Shown: positions 35,170 through 44,446 of the stretch, one piece after another
How positions within the stretch are numbered: the first letter of the stretch is position 1
Layout: every line of letters begins with the position of its first letter
NCBI RefSeq assembly: GCF_002001015.1
Contig: NZ_MUNO01000004.1
Coordinates: 78,210-142,209, forward strand
DNA length: 64,000 nucleotides
Source of the DNA: Polaromonas sp. A23
Lineage (GTDB): Bacteria; Pseudomonadota; Gammaproteobacteria; Burkholderiales; Burkholderiaceae_C
Direction: 5' to 3'
Notes under the pieces: generated by a model
Seen by the model: only the letters and a program-made list of their open reading frames with translations
What the model was told of the DNA's origin: nothing
Database searches by the model: none
Position numbers and translations under genes: made by a program

Positions 35170-36255
35170 TCAGGCCGCGTAAATTCGGGTGAATGCAGCC
35201 GGAAATTCCAGATGCACAGCCTCGCCCGGTTGCGGCGGTGCCAGGCCGTTCAACAGCGTCAGCGGCAGCTTGACGGTGGCTTCCGCCTGGCCGGTACCGA
35301 CGTCACACAGCAGCCGCAGGTGGTCGCCGAAATAAATGATGCGGGCCACGCGAGCTGGCAGCACATCGGCGAGTGAAGCCGGCGCCTGGCGGTGCAACAC
35401 AATGCGCTCCGGTCGTATGTAGGCTTCGACCTGTGCGCCGGCAGCCGCCTGATTGACGTTGATGCCGCCCAGAACACGGCCATCAGGCAATTCAATGCCC
35501 GCAGCATTTCCCTTGCCTTTGAGTACCGTGCTGTCGCCTACGAAGCCGGCCACAAAGCGGTTGGAAGGCGCCTCATAAAGTGTCTCTACCGGTGCCAGCT
35601 GCTGTATGGCCCCATCGTTGAACACCGCCACACGGTCGCTCATCGTCAAGGCTTCCCCCTGGTCGTGCGTGACATAGACAAAGGTCACGCCCAGTTGCTT
35701 GTGCAGCTCTTTCAACTCGATCTGCATGTGCTCGCGCAATTGCTTGTCGAGTGCGCCCAGTGGCTCGTCCATCAGTACCAACTGGGGTTCAAACACCAGC
35801 GCGCGGGCCAGGGCGACGCGTTGCTGCTGGCCGCCTGACAGTTGCCCAGGCAGGCGGTCAGTCATGCCCGACAGGCGAACCATGTCGAGCGCCCGCCGCA
35901 CACGGCTTGCCTGGTCGGCCTTTGAAACCTTGCGCACCGTGAGCGGATAGGCCACGTTCTGGCCCACGGTGAGATGCGGGAACAGCGCATAGTTCTGAAA
36001 CACCATGCCGAAGTTGCGCTTGTGCGGCGGCGTGCCGGTGATCTGCGAACCATTGAGAAAAATTTCTCCGGCGGTAGGTGACTCGAAGCCGGCCAGCATC
36101 ATCAGCGTGGTGGTTTTCCCGGAACCGGAGGGGCCGAGCAGGCTCAGGAATTCCCCGCGATGAATGTCGAGGTCGAGCTGTTGCACGACAAGCTGTTCGC
36201 CGTCGTAAGTTTTCTGCACGCCTGAAAAGCGCACAAGGACATCGTTATCGGTCAT
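35170..36255 (-). CDS. ABC transporter ATP-binding protein, PotA-like
   Basis: A 361-residue ATPase: Walker A GPSGSGKTT, Q-loop, signature LSGGQQQRVALARAL, Walker B LVLMDEPLGALD and H-loop YVTHDQGEA. A C-terminal TOBE-type regulatory domain begins near residue 270. ATG at 36255 has AGGAAAG upstream; an earlier in-frame start adds seven residues and is less likely. It powers the Pot-like importer and sits directly after gabT. Confidence 0.93.
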   Translation of the reverse strand: MTDNDVLVRFSGVQKTYDGEQLVVQQLDLDIHRGEFLSLLGPSGSGKTTTLMMLAGFESPTAGEIFLNGSQITGTPPHKRNFGMVFQNYALFPHLTVGQNVAYPLTVRKVSKADQASRVRRALDMVRLSGMTDRLPGQLSGGQQQRVALARALVFEPQLVLMDEPLGALDKQLREHMQIELKELHKQLGVTFVYVTHDQGEALTMSDRVAVFNDGAIQQLAPVETLYEAPSNRFVAGFVGDSTVLKGKGNAAGIELPDGRVLGGINVNQAAAGAQVEAYIRPERIVLHRQAPASLADVLPARVARIIYFGDHLRLLCDVGTGQAEATVKLPLTLLNGLAPPQPGEAVHLEFPAAFTRIYAA

Positions 36256-36281
36256 CGTCTTTCCTGAACTTGCCACGGAGA

Positions 36282-37574
36282 TCAGCGCGATGCTTTGAAG
36301 CTGTCGGCCAGGATTTGCAGGCCTTCGTCCAGCAAGGCGTCTGACGCCGTGAGGGGAACCAGAACCCTGATCACGTTACCGTAGGTGCCGCATGAGAGCA
36401 ATATCAATCCGCGCCGGGCCGCTTCGGCCACCACGCGTTTGGTGAGTGCCGCGTCAGGGCGGGCGAGGTCCCCGCTTTCAAAGAGTTCAATGGCCACCAT
36501 GGCGCCCAGGCCGCGCACGTCGCCGATAGAGGTTTCCTTTTTTGCAATGGCGTGCAAGCCTTTGACCAAATACGCGCCCAGGGTTTTGCTGCGCGCCAGG
36601 AGTTTTTCTTTTTCAAAGGCCTTGAGTACGGCCAGTGCTGCCGCGCAGCCGATGGGGCTGCCTGCGTAGGTGCCGCCCAGGCCGCCGGGGCCGGGTGCAT
36701 CCATGACGTCTGCGCGGCCGACCAGGCCTGAGATTGGGAAACCGCCTGCCATGGATTTGGCGATGGCAATCAGGTCCGGCGCCACGGGCCACTGTTCGCA
36801 GGCATACCAGGTGCCTGTGCGGCCAGCGCCGGTTTGGACTTCGTCGGCGATCAGCAAAATGCCGTGTCGGTCGGCCAGTGCCTTCAGGCGGCTGATGAAT
36901 TCGGGCGGGGCGATGTAAAAGCCTCCTTCGCCCTGCACCGGTTCAATGATGAAGGCCGCCACGCGCTCGGGTTCGACATCGTTCTTGAGGATTTGCTCGA
37001 CCGAGTGCAGTGCCTGGTCAATGCTCACGCCGTGCAGCGCGTTGGGGTATTCCGCATGGAACACTTCGCCGGGGAAGGGACCGAACCCCAGCTTATAGGG
37101 CGCCACCTTGCCGGTCATGCCCAGCGTCATATTGGTCCGGCCGTGGTAGCCGCCCGTGAAAGCGATGATGCCGGGGCGTTTTGTATAGGACCGCGCCACC
37201 TTGACCGCGTTCTCCACGGCTTCGGCGCCAGTGGTCAGCAGCAGGGTTTTTTTGGCGAAATTGCCGGGCGCCAGTGCATTGAGCTTTTCGGCCAGTTCAA
37301 CGTAGGGTTCATAGGCGACCACCTGAAAGCAGGTGTGTGTGTAGAGGTCGAGCTGGGCTTTGACCGCGGCAATGACTTCGGTATGCAGGTGGCCGGTGTT
37401 GAGGACGGCGATGCCGCCGGCGAAGTCGATATAGCGGCGGCCTTCAACATCCCACAGTTCGGCGTTTTTCGCGCGGCTGACAAAAATCTCGTGTGCCTGG
37501 CCCACGCCGCGTGTCACGGCGGCTTGGCGGCGCGCCATCAGGGCGGCGTTGCTGGAGGTCTGGTTTGGCTGCAT
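36282..37574 (-). CDS. gabT: 4-aminobutyrate-2-oxoglutarate transaminase
   Basis: A 430-residue PLP-dependent class III aminotransferase. It has the pattern LTTGAEAVENAVKVAR, the Asp motif LLIADEVQTGAGRTG and the PLP lysine in IAKSMAGGFPISG. It converts GABA and 2-oxoglutarate to succinate semialdehyde and glutamate. It heads the minus-strand catabolic unit, and its promoter region is shared with the divergent MocR-type regulator. Confidence 0.94.
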   Translation of the reverse strand: MQPNQTSSNAALMARRQAAVTRGVGQAHEIFVSRAKNAELWDVEGRRYIDFAGGIAVLNTGHLHTEVIAAVKAQLDLYTHTCFQVVAYEPYVELAEKLNALAPGNFAKKTLLLTTGAEAVENAVKVARSYTKRPGIIAFTGGYHGRTNMTLGMTGKVAPYKLGFGPFPGEVFHAEYPNALHGVSIDQALHSVEQILKNDVEPERVAAFIIEPVQGEGGFYIAPPEFISRLKALADRHGILLIADEVQTGAGRTGTWYACEQWPVAPDLIAIAKSMAGGFPISGLVGRADVMDAPGPGGLGGTYAGSPIGCAAALAVLKAFEKEKLLARSKTLGAYLVKGLHAIAKKETSIGDVRGLGAMVAIELFESGDLARPDAALTKRVVAEAARRGLILLSCGTYGNVIRVLVPLTASDALLDEGLQILADSFKASR

Positions 37575-37638
37575 GGTGAAGGTGATTTCAGGTTGGAGAA
37601 AGGAAACGGATGGACTTTAGAAGCCGGCGCCAGCTCCG

Positions 37639-37699
37639 TCCATGTACACCGCTGCTCTGTTTTCAGCACACTGTGCGGGTCTAGAATCCTGTACATGGA
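37639..37699. promoter_or_regulatory. Inverted TCCATGTACA boxes between gabT and gabR
   Basis: TCCATGTACA (37639-37648) and its exact reverse complement TGTACATGGA (37690-37699) are separated by 41 bp. They are candidate operator halves for the MocR/GabR-type regulator. Confidence 0.5.
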
Positions 37700-37756
37700 T
37701 TCCCCAACCCGGTGCATGAGGATTGCGATGCACAATCTGCCTTTTTTGGTTTTTTG

Positions 37757-39172
37757 ATGCTCACCCTTCGCCCGGAACTGCAGACCCCCTTGGTGAGCCA
37801 GATCGTTGACGGCCTGCGGGGGATGATTGCCGGGCAAGCGCTGAAAGCAGGCGTCAAGCTGCCTTCCATTCGCGCTTTTGCGGCCATGCACGGCGTCAGC
37901 GTCTTCACTGTGGTGGAGGCCTACGACCGCCTTGTAGCCCAGGGCTGGCTTGTTTCCCGGGCCAATGCCGGATTTTTCGTCAAGCGCAGGGGCGACGATG
38001 GTGCATCGGGTGCGCCGCACGCGTTGCCTCCGCAACCGAAATTTGACGCACGCTGGTACCTCAAGCAGATTTTTGAAAATCGCAACCTGCCGATGAAACC
38101 CGGTTGCGGCTGGTTGCCGCACGATTTTCTGTTCGGCGACGCGCTTCGCCGCAGCATGCGCCACCTGTCAGCAGACGGCTCCTCCCTCGAAGGCTACGGC
38201 CTGCCTTATGGGCATATGGCCCTGCGCATGATCATCGCGGAGGCACTCGCCGAAAACCAGATAGCGGTGGAGGTTGACCAGGTCCTGCTGACACAAGGGT
38301 CCAGCCAGGCGCTGGACCTGGTGGCCCGGCAGCTCGTCAAGCCGGGCGACACCGTGCTGGTGGACAGCCCGGGTTATCCCAACCTGATGTTCATGCTGCG
38401 TTTTCTGGGCGCCAACCTGGTGGGCGTGCCGCGTACCCCGACGGGTTACGACCTTGCTGCGCTGGAGGCGATGCTGGCCGTACACAAGCCCAAGGCCTTC
38501 TTCACACAGCCCCGCCTGCAAAGCCCAACCTGCTCGATTGCCTCGGCGGCCCATCTGCACCGCTTGCTGCAGCTGGCCGAGGCGCACGGGTTCACGCTGG
38601 TAGAGAACGATATTTACGCCGACATGGACCCAACCTCGCGGTCTACGCTGGCCAGCCTGGACCAGCTGCAGCGCGTGGTCTACATCGGCAGTTATTCAAA
38701 AACAATTTCTCCCAGTCTGCGTGTGGGCTACCTGCTGGCGCGGGGCGACCTGATTGAGGATTTGGCCCAGCTCAAGATGATTTCGGGCCTTACGTCTTCG
38801 GACATTTCCGAGCGGCTGACCTTTGGCGTGGTGACCGATGGCCGTTGGCGCAAACACCTCAAGTCGCTTCGGGAGAAGCTGGCAGCGGCCCATCGCAAGA
38901 CTGAAAAGAACCTGACCGGCCTCGGATTTGAGCTTTTCCATGAGCCGGGGGCCGGCATGTACCTGTGGGCGCGGCACCCGGACCTTCCCGATGGTGCCGT
39001 CCTGTCCAAAGAAGCCACGCCCGAGGGCATCATGCTCGGCCCAGGGCAGCTGTTTCTGCTGGAACCCCATCCGACGGGTTGGCTCCGCTTTAATGTGGCT
39101 TTCAGCGACGATGAGCGCATATGGCGCTTTTTGTCCCACCGCATTGACTTGGGCCGGCAGACAGCCCAGTAA
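37757..39172 (+). CDS. gabR: MocR/GabR-type PLP-dependent transcriptional regulator
   Basis: A 471-residue protein with an N-terminal GntR-type winged helix (about 1-75: VDGLRGMIAGQALKAGVKLPS, then VEAYDRLVAQGWL). The rest is a class I aminotransferase-like domain; the PLP lysine is expected in IGSYSKTISPSLRVGY. Such regulators sense GABA and PLP and control the neighbouring gabT/gabD genes. ATG at 37757 is preferred; a GTG at 37712 is possible. It is divergent from gabT, which fits regulation of that unit. Confidence 0.92.
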   Translation: MLTLRPELQTPLVSQIVDGLRGMIAGQALKAGVKLPSIRAFAAMHGVSVFTVVEAYDRLVAQGWLVSRANAGFFVKRRGDDGASGAPHALPPQPKFDARWYLKQIFENRNLPMKPGCGWLPHDFLFGDALRRSMRHLSADGSSLEGYGLPYGHMALRMIIAEALAENQIAVEVDQVLLTQGSSQALDLVARQLVKPGDTVLVDSPGYPNLMFMLRFLGANLVGVPRTPTGYDLAALEAMLAVHKPKAFFTQPRLQSPTCSIASAAHLHRLLQLAEAHGFTLVENDIYADMDPTSRSTLASLDQLQRVVYIGSYSKTISPSLRVGYLLARGDLIEDLAQLKMISGLTSSDISERLTFGVVTDGRWRKHLKSLREKLAAAHRKTEKNLTGLGFELFHEPGAGMYLWARHPDLPDGAVLSKEATPEGIMLGPGQLFLLEPHPTGWLRFNVAFSDDERIWRFLSHRIDLGRQTAQ

Positions 39173-39195
39173 GCGGGGGGCGTCCCCCTGAAACC

Positions 39196-39201
39196 TATAA
39201 T
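39196..39201 (+). promoter_or_regulatory. Possible -10 element of alaS
   Basis: A perfect TATAAT lies 66 bp upstream of the alaS ATG. No good -35 is present at the normal distance, so this is weak. A GC-rich inverted repeat follows in the leader. Confidence 0.35.
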
Positions 39202-39267
39202 CAAAGGCTTAGCCAAAGCGGGTGAGCCCGAGGGGCGCCCGCCTTGCCAAAACCACTATTGCAGACC

Positions 39268-41970
39268 ATGAGCCATCCCACTTCCAAGTCAGCCTCCACG
39301 CCTGTATTTACCGTCGCAGACATTCGCAAGACATTTCTCGATTTCTTTGCGTCAAAGGGCCACACCGTGGTGGCGTCCAGCTCGCTGGTGCCGGGCAACG
39401 ATCCGACGCTGATGTTCACCAACTCGGGCATGGTGCAGTTCAAGGATGTGTTCCTCGGCACCGACAAGCGGCCCTATGTGCGCGCAGCATCGGTTCAGGC
39501 CTGCCTGCGTGCCGGCGGCAAGCACAACGATCTGGAAAACGTGGGCTACACCGCGCGCCATCACACCTTCTTTGAAATGCTGGGCAACTGGAGTTTTGGC
39601 GACTACTTCAAACGCGAGTCGCTGAAGTGGGCGTGGGAGCTGCTGACCGAGGTGTACAAGCTGCCGCCCGAACGCCTGCTGGCCACAGTGTATGAAGAGG
39701 ATGACGAGGCCTACGACATCTGGACCAAAGAGATTGGCCTGCCGCCCGAGCGCGTGATCCGCATTGGCGACAACAAGGGCGGGCGCTACAAGTCCGACAA
39801 CTTCTGGATGATGGCCGACACCGGCCCGTGCGGCCCGTGCAGTGAAATTTTTTACGACCACGGCGACCACATCCCCGGCGGCCCGCCCGGCAGCCCCGAT
39901 GAAGATGGCGACCGCTTCATCGAGATCTGGAACAACGTGTTCATGCAGTTCGACATGGCCGCCGACGGCAGCGTCACCAAGCTGCCCGCGCCTTGTGTGG
40001 ACACCGGCATGGGCCTGGAGCGCCTGGCTGCCATCCTGCAGCACGTGCACAGCAACTATGAAATCGACATCTTTGCCGAGCTGATCAAGGCGGCATCACG
40101 CGAGACTGGCGAAAAAGACCTGGGCAACAAGAGCCTGTTCGTCATCGCCGACCACATTCGTGCCACCGCGTTTTTGGTGAGTGACGGCGTCAACCCGTCC
40201 AACGAAGGCCGCGGTTATGTACAGCGCCGCATCATCCGCCGCGCGATTCGCCACGGCTACAAGCTGGGCAAGAAAACGCCGTTCTTCCACAAACTGGTGG
40301 CTGATTTGGCTCGCTTGATGGGCGACGCCTATCCCAAGCTCAAGACTGATGAAGCGCGTATCACCGCTGTACTCAAAGCTGAGGAAGAGCGCTTCTTCGA
40401 GACGTTAGCCACTGGCATGAACATCTTGGAGCAGGAGATGGCCAACGTTTATGAATTATCTGGAAGTCGTTCCGATCCGATGGGGGATGTCCCGGTTGGT
40501 ACTGGTTGGCTTCTGCCGGGCGAAGTCGCATTTAAATTGCATGACACCTATGGTTTTCCGCTGGATTTGACCCAAGACGTTTTGCGAGAAGCGAATCTGT
40601 CCGTCGACGAAGCCGGTTTCAAATCTGCGATGGACAGGCAAAAAGCCGCTGGCCGCGCCGCCGGCAAGTTCAAGATGGACCGTGCGTTGGAATACTCCGG
40701 TGAAGGCCACGCGTTCACCGGCTACGAGTTGCTCGAAGAGCCTGCCAAAGTCGTCGCGCTGTATGCCGAGGGTGCCGCAGTGCAATCACTGAACGCCGGA
40801 CAAAGTGGCGTGGTCGTGCTCAGCACCACGCCCTTCTACGCAGAGAGTGGCGGCCAGGTCGGTGACCAGGGTCGGCTCACGGCAGCCGGTTCTACCTTCA
40901 CGGTGGACGACACGCTCAAGATCAAGGCCGACGTGTTCGGCCACCACGGTACCCAGGAAGAGGGCACGCTGAAAGTCGGCGATACCGTGACCGCGCAGGT
41001 CAACACCGCGCTGCGCGCTGCGACCGTGCGCAACCACAGCGCCACCCATTTGATGCACAAGGCCTTGCGTGAAGTGCTGGGCGACCATGTGCAGCAAAAG
41101 GGCAGTCTGGTAAATGCCGAGCGCACGCGTTTTGACTTTGCGCACAACGCGCCTGTCACTGACACGCAGATCCGCGAAATCGAAGCCCGTGTGAATGCCG
41201 AAATTTTGTCCAACGTGGCGACCGATGCCAGCGTGATGGCCATGGAAGATGCGCAGAAATCCGGCGCGATGATGCTCTTCGGCGAAAAGTATGGCGAGAC
41301 CGTGCGCGTACTGACGATTGGCTCCAGCAAGGAGCTCTGCGGCGGCGTTCACGTCAAGCGAACCGGTGATATCGGTCTGTTCAAGATCGTTGCTGAAAGC
41401 GGCGTGGCCGCGGGTGTGCGACGCGTGGAAGCGGTTACCGGTGAAAACGCGCTGTCTTACCTGCAATCCCTCGAGACTGCCGTCCAGTCGGCAGCAGGCT
41501 CGCTCAAGGCCAGCCCTTCCGAGCTGCAAGGCCGCATCGGCCAGGTGCTTGACCAGGTCAAGTCACTGGAAAAAGAAGTGGCTGCGCTCAAGGGCAAGCT
41601 GGCTTCTTCGCAGGGCGATGAACTGCTGTCCCAGGCAGTGGATGTCAAGGGCTTGAAGGTGCTGGCAGCCAGGCTGGAAGGCGCCGATGCCAAAACTCTG
41701 CGCGACACCATGGACAAACTCAAGGACAAACTCAAGACCGCCGTCATCGTGCTTGCCGCCGTCGATGGCGACAAGGTACAGATCGCCGCGGGTGTGACAG
41801 CCGACAGCGTGACCGTGGTCAAGGCCGGCGAGCTGGTGAACTTTGTGGCCCAGCAGGTGGGCGGCAAAGGCGGCGGCAAGGCCGACATGGCCATGGCGGG
41901 CGGGACCGACGCGTCCAGGTTGGGCGACGCACTGAAGTCGGTTCAGGGCTGGGTAGCCGAGCGGGCATGA
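39268..41970 (+). CDS. alaS: Alanyl-tRNA synthetase
   Basis: A 900-residue class II synthetase that charges tRNA-Ala. The catalytic core carries [16 protein letters not shown], the editing domain [13 protein letters not shown] and the zinc-type [13 protein letters not shown], and a C-terminal oligomerisation/C-Ala region follows. ATG at 39268 gives a normal N-terminus; an in-frame TTG upstream is weaker. Between about 40380 and 40640 (residues near 372-457) codon use shifts to TTA, TCT, GGA and CGA, unlike the GC-rich rest. That stretch also carries a Ser/Arg/Asp/Gly-rich insertion, which hints at local recombination. Confidence 0.96.
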   Translation: MSHPTSKSASTPVFTVADIRKTFLDFFASKGHTVVASSSLVPGNDPTLMFTNSGMVQFKDVFLGTDKRPYVRAASVQACLRAGGKHNDLENVGYTARHHTFFEMLGNWSFGDYFKRESLKWAWELLTEVYKLPPERLLATVYEEDDEAYDIWTKEIGLPPERVIRIGDNKGGRYKSDNFWMMADTGPCGPCSEIFYDHGDHIPGGPPGSPDEDGDRFIEIWNNVFMQFDMAADGSVTKLPAPCVDTGMGLERLAAILQHVHSNYEIDIFAELIKAASRETGEKDLGNKSLFVIADHIRATAFLVSDGVNPSNEGRGYVQRRIIRRAIRHGYKLGKKTPFFHKLVADLARLMGDAYPKLKTDEARITAVLKAEEERFFETLATGMNILEQEMANVYELSGSRSDPMGDVPVGTGWLLPGEVAFKLHDTYGFPLDLTQDVLREANLSVDEAGFKSAMDRQKAAGRAAGKFKMDRALEYSGEGHAFTGYELLEEPAKVVALYAEGAAVQSLNAGQSGVVVLSTTPFYAESGGQVGDQGRLTAAGSTFTVDDTLKIKADVFGHHGTQEEGTLKVGDTVTAQVNTALRAATVRNHSATHLMHKALREVLGDHVQQKGSLVNAERTRFDFAHNAPVTDTQIREIEARVNAEILSNVATDASVMAMEDAQKSGAMMLFGEKYGETVRVLTIGSSKELCGGVHVKRTGDIGLFKIVAESGVAAGVRRVEAVTGENALSYLQSLETAVQSAAGSLKASPSELQGRIGQVLDQVKSLEKEVAALKGKLASSQGDELLSQAVDVKGLKVLAARLEGADAKTLRDTMDKLKDKLKTAVIVLAAVDGDKVQIAAGVTADSVTVVKAGELVNFVAQQVGGKGGGKADMAMAGGTDASRLGDALKSVQGWVAERA

Positions 41971-41979
41971 TACCGATCT

Positions 41980-42045
41980 GCTACTAAAACCATAGCTGGT
42001 GGCGCACGTGAGACAAGGGCTAAGGGCGCTTTTTGTTGCCAACTT
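41980..42045 (-). repeat. Dispersed two-hairpin repeat, copy 5 (overlaps a gene start)
   Basis: In reverse orientation. The core GCTACTAAAACCATAGC (41980-41996) is followed by GCGCA...GGGCTAAGGGCGC and a T-run. The GTG start of the next gene lies within the copy. Confidence 0.65.
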
Positions 42046-42859
42046 GCTGCTGTTGGCCTTTTCGGCCGCGGCAGCGGCCACGCCGCAAGAGGTGCACTTT
42101 TACAGCCTCGATGGAACAGCACTCAAGGCCTGGGTGTTCCAGCCCGCCGGGCAAGCGCCCAGAGGCACGGTGATTGCGCTGCACGGCTGCGGTGGTCTCT
42201 ACGCCACCATTGGCCGGAACAAGGGCCAGCTTAATGCCCGGCACCAGGCGATGGCGGACCTGCTGGTGGCGCAAGGTTATGCCGCAGTGTTTCCCGACAG
42301 TCTCACACCGCGTGGCGAGACCGAGCTGTGTACGCAGAAACTTGGCACCCGCAACATAGACCAGGCCGAGCGCCGTGCCGATACGTTGGGAGCCCTGGCC
42401 TGGGTGGCCGTGCAGCCGTGGGCAGAAGCTGAGCACATTGCCTTGCTGGGCTGGTCGCATGGCGGCAGCGCTGTGCTCTCCGCCACCGATGTGTCGCGTG
42501 CCGACGTACGCGGGCAGACCGTGCGCCCCGCGGTGGCCATCGCGTTTTACCCGGGTTGCAGCGCCGCGCAGAAGTCGGGCTACAAAAGAGGCGTGCCCCT
42601 GGTGCTGATGCTGGGCGAAAAAGACGACTGGACGCCACCGGCTCCGTGTATTGCACTGGGCAAGGCCGTTGGCGCCGAAGTGAACGTGTACCCGGACAGC
42701 TACCACGACTTTGACAACCCGGCCGGCCGTCTTCAGGTACGTATGGATGTACCCAATGGCGTTAACCCCGGCCAGGGCGTGCAAGTCGGCCCCAATCCGG
42801 CGGCACGCGAAGCTGCTTACGCGCGGCTGCGCGAGGTGCTACGCAAGGCTTTTCAGTAG
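42008..42859 (+). CDS. Dienelactone hydrolase family protein, probably exported
   Basis: An alpha/beta hydrolase of about 283 residues. A signal peptide (LRALFVANLLLLAFSAAAAA) is followed by the hydrolase core: ALHGCGGLY near residues 55-63, the nucleophile elbow GWSHGGSA (Ser) and the late His in YPDSYHDF. The start is uncertain: GTG at 42008 or GTG at 41999, neither with a good ribosome binding site. Both lie inside a dispersed repeat. The enzyme would be periplasmic; its ester substrate is unknown. It is convergent with ribH. Confidence 0.82.
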   Translation: MRQGLRALFVANLLLLAFSAAAAATPQEVHFYSLDGTALKAWVFQPAGQAPRGTVIALHGCGGLYATIGRNKGQLNARHQAMADLLVAQGYAAVFPDSLTPRGETELCTQKLGTRNIDQAERRADTLGALAWVAVQPWAEAEHIALLGWSHGGSAVLSATDVSRADVRGQTVRPAVAIAFYPGCSAAQKSGYKRGVPLVLMLGEKDDWTPPAPCIALGKAVGAEVNVYPDSYHDFDNPAGRLQVRMDVPNGVNPGQGVQVGPNPAAREAAYARLREVLRKAFQ

Positions 42860-42862
42860 CAC

Positions 42863-43372
42863 TCAGGCCACTGCCTGCTCTTGCAGCTCTCGCAGTTGCT
42901 TCAGACTGGCGAGGGTACGCAGGCAGGCTTGTGCCACTTCCTTTCCCTTGACGGCCAGATGATCGGTAAAAAAGCGCCGGTGCTCTTCGTGCTCGTGGAA
43001 ATGCTGTGGTGTCAGCACCGCCGAGAAAACGGGAACACCGGTGTCGAGCTGCACACGCATCAAGCCGCTGATCACGGCATCGGCGACAAACTCATGCCGG
43101 TAGATGCCGCCATCCACCACCAGGCCGCAGGCCACGATGGCGGCGTAACGGCCGGAGCGCGCGAGCTGTTGTGCATGCAAGGGGATTTCGAAGGCGCCTG
43201 GCACCTCGAACAGGTCAATGCTTTCACGCAAGACGCCGTGCCCGGCCATTTCTGCCAGAAAGGCGTCACGCCCCTGGTTGACGATGTCGGCGTGCCAGCT
43301 GGCCTGGATGAAGCAGAACCTGGCTGGTTGTTGTTGCGGCAGCAGGGCTGTCTGGGCTTGTCTGTGGCTCAT
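42863..43372 (-). CDS. ribH: 6,7-dimethyl-8-ribityllumazine synthase, type II (RibH2-like)
   Basis: A 169-residue lumazine synthase that joins a ribityl-aminopyrimidine and dihydroxybutanone phosphate in riboflavin synthesis. It has FIQASWHADIV, EVPGAFEIPLHA, GGIYRHEFVADAVI and TPQHFHEHEEHRRFF. The last two features are those I recall from the RibH2 (Brucella type) enzymes. ATG at 43372 follows AGGAG. A complete FMN riboswitch precedes the gene, which is thus repressed by FMN. It stands alone, away from other rib genes, so it may be a second copy. Confidence 0.92.
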   Translation of the reverse strand: MSHRQAQTALLPQQQPARFCFIQASWHADIVNQGRDAFLAEMAGHGVLRESIDLFEVPGAFEIPLHAQQLARSGRYAAIVACGLVVDGGIYRHEFVADAVISGLMRVQLDTGVPVFSAVLTPQHFHEHEEHRRFFTDHLAVKGKEVAQACLRTLASLKQLRELQEQAVA

Positions 43373-43475
43373 GGGTTTCTCCTGAAAACGGTCATCGAAA
43401 TTCAGGGCGCACGAGCCTGCGGCCCCTTGCAGACTGGCGTGCGAACACCAGCCTGTGAACGGGCCGAAAACATCG

Positions 43476-43624
43476 CGCTCTCTTTCATCCGGACTGTGAC
43501 CGTCGGCTTTGGAGTTGAACCAAATCTGCTGACCCTGGCTTGCGTGAGCAAGCCAGGCGCTCGCGGGCTGATGCGTTTGCACGCAAACACCGCCGGTGGG
43601 GAATTTCGCCCCGCCCTGAGAACG
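43476..43624 (-). ncRNA. FMN riboswitch (RFN element)
   Basis: On the minus strand the conserved blocks appear in order. A closing stem CGTTCTC/GAGAGCG is followed by AGGGCGGGGCGAAATTCCCC, ACCGGCGGT, AGCCCGCGAGCG, GGTCAGCAGAT, GCCGACGGTCACAGTCCGGA and finally TGAAAGAGAG. About 100 bases with another hairpin separate it from the ribH ATG, enough for a transcription or translation switch. Confidence 0.96.
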
Positions 43625-43725
43625 CTGTGCCGGCGGGATGGCCGACACCCATGAAGTTTAAGCGCCGTTCCAAAGACGCTGCCGGACACAGGACATTCGG
43701 CCGAAGCACAACCTCTTCACCAGCA

Positions 43726-43802
43726 GGGGCCGCGATCCGGCTTAGCCGGGCGCAAGGCGCCGCCCCCTGCAAGGGGGGAGGAGGCGAAGCCTCCACGGGG
43801 GT
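43726..43802 (+). repeat. GC-rich multi-hairpin dispersed repeat, copy A
   Basis: GGGCCGCGATC is followed by three hairpins: CGGCTTAGCCGG, CCCCCTGCAAGGGGG and GGAGGCGAAGCCTCC, ending CACGGGGG. A related copy is at 57566-57650. It occupies the spacer between the ribH riboswitch and the RidA-family gene. Confidence 0.75.
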
Positions 43803-43808
43803 GTGTGT

Positions 43809-44279
43809 TTATTCCACTTCCGCGATCAGGTCGATCTCGACGCAGGCACCCAAGGGAACCTGCGCCACGCCGAATGCGCTGCGCGCATGCTTGCCGGCGT
43901 CGCCGAAGACTTCAGCGAACAGTTCGCTGGCACCGTTGGTCACCAGGTGTTGTTCGGTGTAGTCGCCGGTGCAATTGACCAGGCTCATCAGCTTGACGAT
44001 GCGGGTGATCTTGCCCAGGTCACCCACGGCGGCATGCAGCGTGCCCATCAGGTCAATGGCAATGGCGCGTGCGGCCGCCTTGCCTTCTTCTGTAGCCAAG
44101 TTGCGGCCCAGTTGCCCCACCCAGGGTTTGCCGTCTTTTTTGGCAATGTGGCCGCTCAGGAAAACCAGCTTTCCTGTCTGCACAAAGGGTACATAGGCCG
44201 CCACAGGCGCGGCGACCGGGGGCAGGGTGATGCCCAGGGCTTTGAGCTTGTCGTAGATCGGACCGGTCGGATTTGTCAT
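43809..44279 (-). CDS. RidA/YjgF/UK114 family protein
   Basis: A 156-residue member of the Rid superfamily, of the longer subgroup (VPFVQTGKLVFLSGHIAKKDG, and a late GVAQVPLGACVEIDLIAEV). The family hydrolyses reactive enamines or imines that arise in amino-acid metabolism. The Arg of canonical RidA (near the end, in the position R-x-A-V) is not clearly conserved, so activity may differ. Start with AGGAG upstream. Likely monocistronic. Confidence 0.87.
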   Translation of the reverse strand: MTNPTGPIYDKLKALGITLPPVAAPVAAYVPFVQTGKLVFLSGHIAKKDGKPWVGQLGRNLATEEGKAAARAIAIDLMGTLHAAVGDLGKITRIVKLMSLVNCTGDYTEQHLVTNGASELFAEVFGDAGKHARSAFGVAQVPLGACVEIDLIAEVE

Positions 44280-44327
44280 GAGGTGCTCCTGAAGGCGGTT
44301 TTGCCTGAAGTTGATAGAGAAATATGC

Positions 44328-44373
44328 CCGGCGCCCTTATGGTTCGGGCGCAGTAAGCTATGAAAAATATAGC
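44328..44373 (+). repeat. Dispersed two-hairpin repeat, copy 6 (intergenic)
   Basis: GGCGCCCTTATGG...GGGCGC hairpin and then the core GCTATGAAAAATATAGC (44357-44373). It lies in the 5' region of the RidA-family gene. Confidence 0.8.
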
Positions 44374-44446
44374 AAATGCGGGTTGCAGCCAGATGATTTT
44401 AGCGCGGCAAGCCCGGGCGGCTGTGCAAGGTTGGGCCCGGTGAGGC

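Noticed and set aside
34066..35376. A 436-codon open frame on the plus strand
   Set aside because: Antisense to the solute-binding protein gene, with no recognisable motif and running into the next antisense gene.
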